Shown piece after piece: positions 12,848 through 20,517 of a stretch of 27,466 bases of DNA (its first letter is position 1; each line of letters begins with the position of its first letter). Source of the stretch: a virus; IMG/VR virus record IMGVR_UViG_3300025727_000528, positions 1 to 27,466 of that record; one strand, written 5' to 3'. The notes under the pieces were generated by a model. It was given only the letters and a program-made list of their open reading frames with translations, was not told the DNA's origin and made no database searches. Both the position numbers and the translations under genes were made by a program.

Positions 12848-14572
12848 ATGCCAGATGAAACACCAGATTTAGTTACAGATACATTAATGGAACGTCTTAT
12901 AGCAGAGAAGACAGCCTCAACTGAGTTACAAGAACGTAAACATGAGGATTGGAAAGATAACTATGAACTGTATCGTAATAAAATAAAGACAAATCGCTTA
13001 ACACAACGTCAAGCGGTTAATATCCCGTTGATGAAAGAGACAATTAAAACTCTTCTATCTAAGATAGATGATGCACCAAACATAGAATGGCAAGAACAAG
13101 GAGGAGATGAAGACAAAGAAATACTATTCCAAGAGATGTGGGATGCTAACTTTAGAGAAAACAAACTAGAACTCACAGATGTGATAGATAAGAAGAATGT
13201 ATTGCTTTATGGGATAAGTACAAAGAAACTTAATATATCTAATCAAGGAATAGATATAGACACACTCGATGTCTATGATATTACCTTTGACCCGTTGATG
13301 AATGTAGGGGATATAGAATCAGCACGGTATGTAGTCCAGCAAAACATATTTAGGACTATACAAGAGATATTAGCTGATGATAGATACACAACAGAGGGTA
13401 AGAATGAGCTAAAGAGATGGCTTGATTCAACACCAGGACTTACACAGAGTGAAGAAAATAAGAAAATCTTTGAAAAGAAGATGGAAAGGTTAGAATCTAT
13501 GGGTGTAGAACATTCTGACTTTGCTTTGATTGCAGGGGGGGATAGACTTGTAAATCTTACAGAACATTACACACAAGTATGGAACTCTGATAAGAAAGAA
13601 TGGGAAAGGCGAGTTGTTGTGTATGCAGATAACCAAGTAGAACTGTCTAATGATACACTTAAAGACTTAATAGGTGTTGATTTCTGGCCGTTCACAGTAT
13701 GGGTAGAAGACCCTGAAACTACTGATATATACTCTGATTCAGTAGCAGACCTAGTAAGAACACCAAATAAGGTAATGAATGTATGGTTCTCACAACTTGT
13801 GGAGAACAGGACATTAAAGAACTTCCAAATGCACTGGTTCTTACCTAATCAGAACTACACACCTCAAACTTACACACCAGGACCAGGAGTTATGCTTCCA
13901 GCTCCACCAGGAGAAGATATTAATAAAGTTATAAAACCAGTAGAAGTATCAGGACTTGATGACACAATGCCAGCTATTCAAACTCTTACAAATATAGTAG
14001 AGAGGGGAACTGGCGCTACTGCTATTGAGAAAGGGGAGAGTGAAAAGGGAAGTCAAACTCTTGGAGAAATAGAGATACTTACAGGTAAGTCAGTAGAAAG
14101 GACTATTGGTATGGCTAAGTTCTATAAGATGGCTTGGTATGAGATAGCTTGGAAGTGGGCTAAACTTATGCACCAAAACAAACCAAGAGTTATAAGCCTA
14201 TACAAAGTAGGACGAAGCGGTAAGTTATATTCAAAGAAAGTATACGCTTCTGACTGGGCTTCTAAAGATGGTTATGAGCCACAAGTAATATCATCTTCTG
14301 AACAAGAACAAGAGTCATTCAAGACAATTCAGAAGTTCACATTTATTCTTCAACAGTTCCCTGAAAACCAAGCTCTTAAAGAGATAGCACAAAAGAGAAT
14401 GCTTGATGTTCTTAATCTGTCTCCTGAAGAGCTTAAACAGGTAGAAGAAGCTGAGACGGGGCAACCAGTACAGCAAATATTAGGTCCACAAGGAGAACAA
14501 TCTCCTCAGCAACCTGATAATACTGGGCTTGTTGGAGACATACAGAACAGTTTAGCCGAATTAACAGCATAG
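12848..14572 (+). CDS. portal protein, 574 aa
   Basis: Forms the dodecameric ring at one capsid vertex through which DNA passes. Evidence is position (after the large terminase), length, and the portal-like sequence pattern: an N-terminal segment ending RQAVNIPLMKETIKTLLSK, followed by DVYDITFDPL and IESARYVVQQ, the 'wing' region, and TLTNIVERGTGATAIEKG in the central part. The C-terminal 40 residues are Gln/Pro-rich and acidic. The layout is closer to podovirus-type portals than to the HK97-type. It begins eight bases after the leader hairpin tail, in the context TATAATATG, with no Shine-Dalgarno. Confidence 0.8.
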   Translation: MPDETPDLVTDTLMERLIAEKTASTELQERKHEDWKDNYELYRNKIKTNRLTQRQAVNIPLMKETIKTLLSKIDDAPNIEWQEQGGDEDKEILFQEMWDANFRENKLELTDVIDKKNVLLYGISTKKLNISNQGIDIDTLDVYDITFDPLMNVGDIESARYVVQQNIFRTIQEILADDRYTTEGKNELKRWLDSTPGLTQSEENKKIFEKKMERLESMGVEHSDFALIAGGDRLVNLTEHYTQVWNSDKKEWERRVVVYADNQVELSNDTLKDLIGVDFWPFTVWVEDPETTDIYSDSVADLVRTPNKVMNVWFSQLVENRTLKNFQMHWFLPNQNYTPQTYTPGPGVMLPAPPGEDINKVIKPVEVSGLDDTMPAIQTLTNIVERGTGATAIEKGESEKGSQTLGEIEILTGKSVERTIGMAKFYKMAWYEIAWKWAKLMHQNKPRVISLYKVGRSGKLYSKKVYASDWASKDGYEPQVISSSEQEQESFKTIQKFTFILQQFPENQALKEIAQKRMLDVLNLSPEELKQVEEAETGQPVQQILGPQGEQSPQQPDNTGLVGDIQNSLAELTA

Positions 14573-14573
14573 T

Positions 14574-16406
14574 ATGGCAAGCGAGTTCCTTAAAAAAGTA
14601 GATGCGGAACTGAAACAAAAGGTTCGTGATAAGAAACAGGACGCAAAGGATGAGATTAAGACAGGTCTCCTATCTTTTATGTTGGAGAATGTAAGTGACA
14701 AGATAGTAAGTGGATTCACAAAAGCATTAAGTTCACTAAAACTACCAACGCCCAAAGTTGAGGTAAAACCCCCTGTTGTTAATGTAACAGTACCTGACAT
14801 CGTAATACCCGAAATAAAGGCACCCGAGGTCAAAATACCCCAAATAAGTGTACCTGAAGCTAAGGTTACAGTGGAACTTCCTGATATGCCTGAGATTAAG
14901 ATACCTGAAATAAAAGTCCCTACACCTCAGGTAACTGTGAATGTAGAGAAACCTGACACACCAATCATTCCACCTATTGAGATACCAGAGGTAATGATGC
15001 CTGATGAAATGACTGTGAAAGGTGGGGACAGTCCTCTACCAGTTAAAATGGTGGATGATGAGGGTAAGCCTATTAGTTTCCCTAGTGGAGGTGGAAATAG
15101 TAGTAAGATAGGTAAATCAAGTATCTTGAATGCAGATGGAAGTAAAATCAATCCAGCAACAGAAGAAAAGCAAAACACTTTAATTGCTAATCAAACCAAC
15201 AACACACAGAAAGTACAGATAACAGCACAAGATAGTCCATCAATAGATGCCTTTGCTCGTTGGAGAGTATCTAATCCTGAGACAATATTTGATTCAAAGC
15301 AATTATGGGATAGCGCACCTCTATTTTGGGATGATTCAGAAGTATCAGGTGGTTCTACAACATCAGTCCATTCCACAGACACAGCTTCAACTGTAATAGG
15401 TGTAGCACTCAATACAGCAGGACGTAGAGTACGGCAGACATTTATGCGGTTTAATTATCAGCCTGGGAAGAGTCAGTTAATTTTTGCAACAGGAACACTT
15501 GATAAATTAGGAGGTGAAACAGGTATCACAAGAGGGTGGGGATATTACGATGATGATAATGGAATATTCTTAAAAGACAATGAAGGAACAGTACAGTTTG
15601 TTATACGTTCTAAAGCAACAGGCAGTGTGGTAAACGACCCTGTATCTCAAGCTAGTTGGAATCTTGATACAATGGATGGAAATGGAGCTAGTGGGATTGA
15701 TTTAGACTTTACCAAATCACAAATAACTATTATAGACCTTGAATGGCTTGGTGTTGGACGAGTACGAGCTGGATTCGTCATAGCAGGTATTCCTATTTAT
15801 GTTCATGAGTTTAATCATTCTAATGTTCTTAGTGGAGTATATATGTCTACACCTAACTTACCGATGCGTTATGAGATAGAAAATGATGGAACTGGCGTAG
15901 CTTCAACACTTGAACATATTTGTTGTTCTGTAATGTCAGAAGGAGGATTGCAGAAGACTGGGATATTAAGACACTTTGATTCAGGTGCGGTATCAGGTTT
16001 ATCGGCAGGAACTTCTTATGCTATTTTAGGCATAAAACTGAAATCAACTCATCTAGATGCATCAGTGATTATTGAAAATATATCAGCACTTGCTACTACA
16101 CAGAATGACCAAGCACACTGGGATTTGATTTTAAATCCTACGGTAGCAGGAACATTTACTTATGCAGATGCTACAAATAGTGCATTACAAACAGCAACAG
16201 GAGCATCAACAAATACAATTACAAATGGGATTGATATAGATGGAGGATACTTTTCAACAGTAGCACCAACAAGTATTACGACACCAAATGCACTTAGATT
16301 AGGAGCTAAAATAGATAATACAGTAGATGAAATTGTAATTATCGTAACACCAATTACCAACAACATCACAGTCCACGCATCAATGACAATAAGAGAATTA
16401 TCATAA
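14574..16406 (+). CDS. large virion protein with V-x-V-P stalk, 610 aa
   Basis: Residues 1-55 are helical and charged. Residues 57-147 are a Pro/Val/Ile repeat region (PDIVIPEIKAPEVKIPQISV) with a proline every few residues, probably an extended stalk. The segment MPDEMTVKG then PLPVKMVDDEG closes it. From about 219 (SPSIDAFARWRVSNPETIFD) to the end is a large beta-rich domain of a type seen in many uncultured phages, with no known function to me. It starts one base after the portal stop. A head fibre, decoration or tail-spike-like role fits, but none is proven. The gene at 16719 shares the same N-terminal plan with a different C-terminus. Confidence 0.65.
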   Translation: MASEFLKKVDAELKQKVRDKKQDAKDEIKTGLLSFMLENVSDKIVSGFTKALSSLKLPTPKVEVKPPVVNVTVPDIVIPEIKAPEVKIPQISVPEAKVTVELPDMPEIKIPEIKVPTPQVTVNVEKPDTPIIPPIEIPEVMMPDEMTVKGGDSPLPVKMVDDEGKPISFPSGGGNSSKIGKSSILNADGSKINPATEEKQNTLIANQTNNTQKVQITAQDSPSIDAFARWRVSNPETIFDSKQLWDSAPLFWDDSEVSGGSTTSVHSTDTASTVIGVALNTAGRRVRQTFMRFNYQPGKSQLIFATGTLDKLGGETGITRGWGYYDDDNGIFLKDNEGTVQFVIRSKATGSVVNDPVSQASWNLDTMDGNGASGIDLDFTKSQITIIDLEWLGVGRVRAGFVIAGIPIYVHEFNHSNVLSGVYMSTPNLPMRYEIENDGTGVASTLEHICCSVMSEGGLQKTGILRHFDSGAVSGLSAGTSYAILGIKLKSTHLDASVIIENISALATTQNDQAHWDLILNPTVAGTFTYADATNSALQTATGASTNTITNGIDIDGGYFSTVAPTSITTPNALRLGAKIDNTVDEIVIIVTPITNNITVHASMTIRELS

Positions 16407-16407
16407 T

Positions 16408-16692
16408 ATGGCAAACGTAGTAATAACATCAACAGCAAATAGTATTAAAGTAGATTTAGGAGTTTACAGTTCTGCTCTTGGATATGACAAAGTGACAATA
16501 AGAAAGGATAAACTTATAGATATTAAATTAAAGAATGGAGATACTTTTGTTGAGGCAGTAGTTTTACAGGATGGAAAGTGGACAGTATCATATAATACAG
16601 TGGCTAACGCACTTGTAGTTGATACAATAGACACAGAAGCACCGACAGATAATTCTGATTTATATGACAAATTAATAGCTTTAATAGCGTAA
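16408..16692 (+). CDS. small structural-type protein, 94 aa
   Basis: A beta-rich 94-residue protein (MANVVITSTANSIKVDLGVY), ending in a short helix (DLYDKLIALIA). It starts one base after its neighbour stops and is flanked by the two large stalk proteins, so it is likely a virion component or a cofactor of one of them. No family is recognised. Confidence 0.55.
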   Translation: MANVVITSTANSIKVDLGVYSSALGYDKVTIRKDKLIDIKLKNGDTFVEAVVLQDGKWTVSYNTVANALVVDTIDTEAPTDNSDLYDKLIALIA

Positions 16693-16718
16693 ATTATTAA
16701 CAATTAACAACAATTATT

Positions 16719-18206
16719 ATGGCAAATGATGATTTAAACATAGCAAATAATGCTATCAACAACGCACGAGGGAAGATGATAAACAATGAATTTAAGCGAG
16801 ACCGCTCAAACATTGTATCTTCTGTCGCTGCGGAAGTGGCAAGAATGTTTAAGCCATTCTTGAAAGAGATAAGAGAGACAGCACAAGTAGATAAATCAGA
16901 TTTACTAAATGCTCTTTCTCAAATAACAGTAGAGGGAACACCGTCAAATGTGACTGTTCCTGAGATTAAAGTACCAACAATTAACGTACCAGAACCACGA
17001 GTTCATGTAACCGTACCACCTATTAGAGTACCTGATGTGGTTATGCCTGACGAGATGAACATACGGGGATTCGTAGGACTAATGGGCGTTGATTTACAAA
17101 ATCCTTTACCAGTTCAGTTAAGGGATGAGAATGGTGCAATAGTTAATTTATTAGAAAACATCACAGCTATTTCAGGTGGAGGTGGCGGAGGTGGAAGTAG
17201 AGGAACTGTTAAGATTATAAATGACAGTGGAAGTCCAGTACCAATTACAGGTACACTTTCAGCTACACTTTCAGCAGATACAGGAAGTGGGGAAATAGGT
17301 GGTGAAACACTAAGAATAGTACAAGCAACAAATGCGATATCTTCTGTAAATGTAGTAGATGCTTTTGGTTCTACTTCAGCAACAGGAGTATTTAATGCAG
17401 ATAACAGAGTAAGAGTATCAGTAGAAACAGGAGGTTCAGGACTTACAGACGCAGAACTTAGAGCTACATCAGTACCTGTATCACAAGTATCTGGTGCAAC
17501 AGCAAGTGTTAATGTAGTAAGTACAGTAGGATTAACTGATACAGAGCTTAGAGCTTCAACATTGGATGTCAAACAAGTAAGTGGGGCATCATCAAGTGTA
17601 AATGTTCTCAGCACAGTAGGATTAACAGACACCGAGTTAAGGGCTTCTACACTAGATGTAAAACAAGTATCAGGGGCTATTTACTCTGTAGAAGTAACAA
17701 ATATTATAGCTTCAACTACAGCAATTATAGGAGACAAAGCAGCAGATGAAGCAGATGGTGACTCTAATCCAATCAAGGTAGGAGGTGTAGCAAGGACAGC
17801 TAATGCTTCAGCAGTAGGAAACGGTGATAGAGTATCAGCAACATTTGATACAAGAGGAAGACAAGTAGTGTTACCTTATAATGTAAGAGATTTAAGAGCT
17901 ACAGCTTATGTATCACTAGCTACTGGTACGGAAGCTACACTATTAGCAGCTTCAGCAGGAGAGTTCCACGACCTTGTATGGGTAATGGGAGCTAATCAAT
18001 CAGATGCAGCTGTCTTAGTAGATATTAGAGCTGTTACAGCAGGTAATGTTTCTATGAGTCTAGAGATACCTGCAAACAGTACCGCTGGTATAGCTCCACC
18101 GATACCATACCCACAAGCAGATACAGGTAATAACTGGACTGTAGATATGGGAGATATTACAGGTACAACAGTAGATATAACGGCATTATTCACTAAAGAA
18201 GTATAA
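16719..18206 (+). CDS. second stalk-type virion protein with 30-aa tandem repeats, 495 aa
   Basis: Residues 1-70 are helical. Residues 78-112 repeat the V-P stalk seen in the 14574 product (NVTVPEIKVPTINVPEPRVH) and end in MPDEMNIRG, then PLPVQLRDENG, as in that protein. A run of seven glycines (153-159) is a flexible hinge. Three 30-residue repeats (GLTDTELRASTLDVKQVSG and variants) lie at about 241-330. The C-terminal part (KVGGVARTANASAVGNGDR onward) is a beta-rich domain frequent in environmental phages. It is probably a fibre- or decoration-type virion protein. The last base of its stop is also the first base of the next start. Confidence 0.65.
   Translation: MANDDLNIANNAINNARGKMINNEFKRDRSNIVSSVAAEVARMFKPFLKEIRETAQVDKSDLLNALSQITVEGTPSNVTVPEIKVPTINVPEPRVHVTVPPIRVPDVVMPDEMNIRGFVGLMGVDLQNPLPVQLRDENGAIVNLLENITAISGGGGGGGSRGTVKIINDSGSPVPITGTLSATLSADTGSGEIGGETLRIVQATNAISSVNVVDAFGSTSATGVFNADNRVRVSVETGGSGLTDAELRATSVPVSQVSGATASVNVVSTVGLTDTELRASTLDVKQVSGASSSVNVLSTVGLTDTELRASTLDVKQVSGAIYSVEVTNIIASTTAIIGDKAADEADGDSNPIKVGGVARTANASAVGNGDRVSATFDTRGRQVVLPYNVRDLRATAYVSLATGTEATLLAASAGEFHDLVWVMGANQSDAAVLVDIRAVTAGNVSMSLEIPANSTAGIAPPIPYPQADTGNNWTVDMGDITGTTVDITALFTKEV
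17439..17708 (+). repeat. three 90-bp tandem repeats within a virion gene
   Basis: Copies begin at 17439, 17529 and 17619, exactly 90 bases apart, so each adds 30 residues in frame. The second and third copies are nearly identical at protein level (VGLTDTELRASTLDVKQVSG in both), while the first is more divergent (SGLTDAELRATSVPVSQVSG). At DNA level the copies differ mostly at third codon positions, which indicates older duplication held by selection on the protein. Confidence 0.8.
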
Positions 18207-18499
18207 TGGACTTTCAAAAAATCCTAACAAAACAAGAAGAGTATAGAAAAAAGCGAGGTAAATACTTCCAAGTTCTTAAAGGCGGCAAAAAACCTAAAAG
18301 TAGAAATGATGCGGAAGAATACAAAGATGTAGATTATACAGATATACCACCAGATATTGAAATTCATACACATGAAGGTACTGATGAAATTGGTTTTACA
18401 GTGGTAGAAAGAAAAACAGAGTTAGGAAAAGATTATGTAAAACAAACAGGTCATGGAATAGGTCGTACAAAGGATTGGCAAGAAGTAATTAAAATATAA
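18206..18499 (+). CDS. hypothetical protein, 97 aa
   Basis: A strongly charged 97-residue protein: a basic N-terminal helix (ILTKQEEYRKKRGKYFQVLK), an acidic middle (VDYTDIPPDIEIHTHEGTDE) and a mixed C-terminus. No family is recognised. Its start overlaps the preceding stop by one base, and the next gene begins two bases after its end, so it belongs to the structural operon. Confidence 0.55.
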   Translation: MDFQKILTKQEEYRKKRGKYFQVLKGGKKPKSRNDAEEYKDVDYTDIPPDIEIHTHEGTDEIGFTVVERKTELGKDYVKQTGHGIGRTKDWQEVIKI

Positions 18500-18501
18500 T
18501 T

Positions 18502-19239
18502 ATGGCACTAACAGATAATTTACAAGGATACTGGGACTTAGATGAAGAGAGTGGTACACGTGCAGACAGTACTGCTAATGGTAATACTCTTCAAGATGCG
18601 AATACAGTTCTTTTTGGTACTGGAATTATTGATAATGCGGCGGATTTTGAAGAAGCTAATGATGAACGTCTCACTATTACTGATGCCGCCCAAACAGGAC
18701 TAGACATAGCTGGTTCAGATATGACTGTATCAATGTGGGTTAAAATGGAGTCACAACCACCAGGAGGGAATCAAATAATGTTCCTTCAGAAGTCTCCACA
18801 ATCAGGTAATGAAGGGTATGCAATAACATATCATGATACTTTAGGTCTTCGTTTTGCAATCAATAATGGTGGTAATGAGACAAAGAGTTTTACCAAAGAC
18901 TTTACTAACGGCACTTGGTTTCATATTGTATGTCGTTACACACTAAGTTCAAAGGAGTTCTCCGTATGGTTTGACGGAGTAGAACAAACACCACAGACAG
19001 GGACAAAGGTAGGTGCATCTGACAACTCAGATGATTTTGTTATAGGTGCTGATGCAACTGTTTCAGCACCAACTATGGATGGACTTATAGATGAAGTGGG
19101 AATATGGGATAGTGCTTTAACTGATGAAGAAATAGGTCAATTATACAATGACGGAGACGGTTTAGCTTATCCTCTAGTTCCAGCGGCAGGAGGTAGCACT
19201 ACACCAGTACCAACTTTATTAACATTAAACGTAGGTTAA
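18502..19239 (+). CDS. LamG/concanavalin A-like lectin-fold protein, 245 aa
   Basis: The sequence follows the LamG-like jelly-roll (Laminin_G_3) plan: LQGYWDLDEESGTRADSTANG at the start, then MTVSMWVKM, then NGTWFHIVCRY, FSVWFDGV and finally MDGLIDEVGIWDSALTDEEI. Each of these blocks is a hallmark of the family. A short Ser/Thr/Pro-rich tail follows (about 227-245). Such domains bind carbohydrate or decorate phage heads and tails. In a phage carrying a sugar cassette, binding of host surface glycan is an attractive idea but only inference. Confidence 0.8.
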   Translation: MALTDNLQGYWDLDEESGTRADSTANGNTLQDANTVLFGTGIIDNAADFEEANDERLTITDAAQTGLDIAGSDMTVSMWVKMESQPPGGNQIMFLQKSPQSGNEGYAITYHDTLGLRFAINNGGNETKSFTKDFTNGTWFHIVCRYTLSSKEFSVWFDGVEQTPQTGTKVGASDNSDDFVIGADATVSAPTMDGLIDEVGIWDSALTDEEIGQLYNDGDGLAYPLVPAAGGSTTPVPTLLTLNVG

Positions 19240-19240
19240 T

Positions 19241-19561
19241 ATGAACAATATACTATCAAAAATCTTCAAGAAGAGAGGAATTAAAGACGTAACAGAGCTT
19301 GATAAGGAAGAAAGACAACAGTTTGAACAATGGCAAGCTGTCCTTAATAAGGAAGAAATACAGATTAAAGACATTGTAGAGTTTTGTGAGGGTGCTAAGA
19401 ATATGATAGAGGCACAGTTCGGAGACATAGATATGGAAGATAGGAAGAAATCTATGTTAGCTTTACAGCATTCTATCTACCGAACATTCACAGAACTAAT
19501 CCACGCACCGACAACAGAGAAGGAAAACCTAACAAGATACTTGACAGATTTATTAAAGTAA
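19241..19561 (+). CDS. hypothetical helical protein, 106 aa
   Basis: A mostly helical, charged protein (VTELDKEERQQFEQWQAVLN), ending with RYLTDLLK. The short Gln/Glu-rich helices and position between structural genes suggest a small assembly protein; no family is recognised. Its final codons overlap the promoter-like element P4, and a terminator follows, so this gene ends the portal transcription unit. Confidence 0.55.
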   Translation: MNNILSKIFKKRGIKDVTELDKEERQQFEQWQAVLNKEEIQIKDIVEFCEGAKNMIEAQFGDIDMEDRKKSMLALQHSIYRTFTELIHAPTTEKENLTRYLTDLLK

Positions 19562-19569
19562 TTTACACT
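19541..19569 (+). promoter_or_regulatory. putative promoter P4 ahead of the scaffold/capsid unit
   Basis: TTGACA (19541-19546) and TACACT (19564-19569) are separated by 17 bp, the ideal spacing. Both hexamers are identical to those of P3 at 12751-12778. As there, the element overlaps the 3' end of a gene and is followed about 27 bases later by a terminator hairpin. The predicted transcript would begin near 19576. Confidence 0.5.
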
Positions 19570-19596
19570 AAAAGTAATTAAATACCCTAACCATAC

Positions 19597-19635
19597 AAAG
19601 GCGGGAACTTCATCAAGGAGTTCTCGTCTTTTTAT
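19597..19635 (+). terminator. Rho-independent terminator / leader hairpin before capsid genes
   Basis: A 13-bp stem pairs 19597-19609 with 19619-19631 across a 9-base loop, with two G-U pairs and a T-run at its 3' edge (TTTTTATT). It is preceded by CCTAACC, as is the hairpin at 12804-12840, and the two stems share the outline AAAGG(G)CGG. It lies between P4 and the next start at 19654. Confidence 0.8.
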
Positions 19636-19653
19636 TAACTAAACACAAAAAAT

Positions 19654-19830
19654 ATGTCATTTGGAAATACATCAAAAGATTTTAAGATAAAAGGAGCTAA
19701 CTTTGCAGGCAGTCTAAAGCCTGACCCAGTAGCTGAAAGAAAGGTCACATCAACAGCTATCGGTAATCAACCACATGCTGGTGCTGGTGATAGATTTGGT
19801 AGCCCAATAAATGGAGGCAAGGCTAAATAG
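19654..19830 (+). CDS. small Gly-rich hypothetical protein, 58 aa
   Basis: A 58-residue basic protein rich in Gly, Ala and Lys (MSFGNTSKDFKIKGANFAGS, ending GGKAK), with little predicted secondary structure. It lies alone between two hairpins, directly upstream of the scaffold gene. The A-rich leader before its ATG and consistent codon use support translation. No family is recognised; a minor head protein is possible. Confidence 0.55.
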   Translation: MSFGNTSKDFKIKGANFAGSLKPDPVAERKVTSTAIGNQPHAGAGDRFGSPINGGKAK

Positions 19831-19841
19831 CTTTACAGGGG

Positions 19842-19868
19842 GCGTGCATCTTACACACGCATTTTATT
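19842..19868 (+). terminator. weak terminator-like hairpin before the scaffold gene
   Basis: GCGTG (19842-19846) pairs with CACGC (19856-19860) across nine bases, followed by ATTTTATT. The 5-bp stem is GC-rich but short. It would give partial termination at most, perhaps tuning expression of the small upstream gene against the scaffold and capsid. Confidence 0.4.
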
Positions 19869-19890
19869 AGAGAACCATTAACTCATAAAT

Positions 19891-20487
19891 ATGGAAAATA
19901 ATAAAGAGGAAGTAGTGCCTCAAAATCCAGCTACAGAAGAGACAGCCGAAGTAGAAACTGAGGTTGTCGTTGAGGAAACTAAGACTGAAGAAGATACAGT
20001 ATCTCCTGAAGACTTAGAAGAACTCAAGAAGAAGGCTGACGTTAGTTCTCAGAACTTTGAGAGAGCTAAGAAAGCCGAAGCTCGTGTTAAAGAGCTTGAA
20101 TTATCAGACACTAACGATAGTTCTTCTGAATTTGAAGATGAGGATGTTAGTAAGTTGAAAAACGATGTTACGGCTTTACAGTCAGAACTCGGACAATCTA
20201 AACTTACTAAGAAGTACCCGCAACTTGAAGAGACTTGGGAAGACTTTGAAAAGTACCACCAAGACCCTGAAAATGCAGGTATGAAACTTGAGACCGCAGC
20301 CAAAGCCTTTCTAGTAGATAAAGATTTACTAGGAACTAGGCGTAAAGGGCTTGAAAAGGCCACTGGTGGTAACAAAGCACCTCAAACAACAGGAATGTCC
20401 CTTGAAGACATAGAGAATGTTCGTAAGAACGATGGTCCTAAGTATCGTGAGATGCTTAAAAAGGGTCAGATTAAGTTCAAGGGGTAG
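19891..20487 (+). CDS. capsid scaffolding protein, 198 aa
   Basis: A highly acidic N-terminal region (residues 1-45, rich in Glu and Val), a central coiled coil (LEELKKKADVSSQNFERAKK and SKLKNDVTALQSELGQSK) and a basic C-terminal end (KYREMLKKGQIKFKG). This charge layout, the length and the position directly before the major capsid gene are what is expected of a phage scaffolding protein, which assembles inside the procapsid and leaves before packaging. No protease motif is visible. Confidence 0.75.
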   Translation: MENNKEEVVPQNPATEETAEVETEVVVEETKTEEDTVSPEDLEELKKKADVSSQNFERAKKAEARVKELELSDTNDSSSEFEDEDVSKLKNDVTALQSELGQSKLTKKYPQLEETWEDFEKYHQDPENAGMKLETAAKAFLVDKDLLGTRRKGLEKATGGNKAPQTTGMSLEDIENVRKNDGPKYREMLKKGQIKFKG

Positions 20488-20517
20488 GTCGCAGAAGACT
20501 ATATAATATAAAATAAT

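Noticed and set aside
17114-17632. 172-codon antisense frame opposite the second stalk protein
   Set aside because: It is rich in Ser, Val, Thr and Pro because it mirrors the repetitive sense gene. All other genes run on the + strand, and no promoter or start signal supports it.
20502-20507. TATAAT just before the capsid gene as a promoter
   Set aside because: No acceptable -35 box lies 16-18 bases upstream, and TATAAT/AATAAT before ATG is the general start context of this genome (also before portal and other genes).
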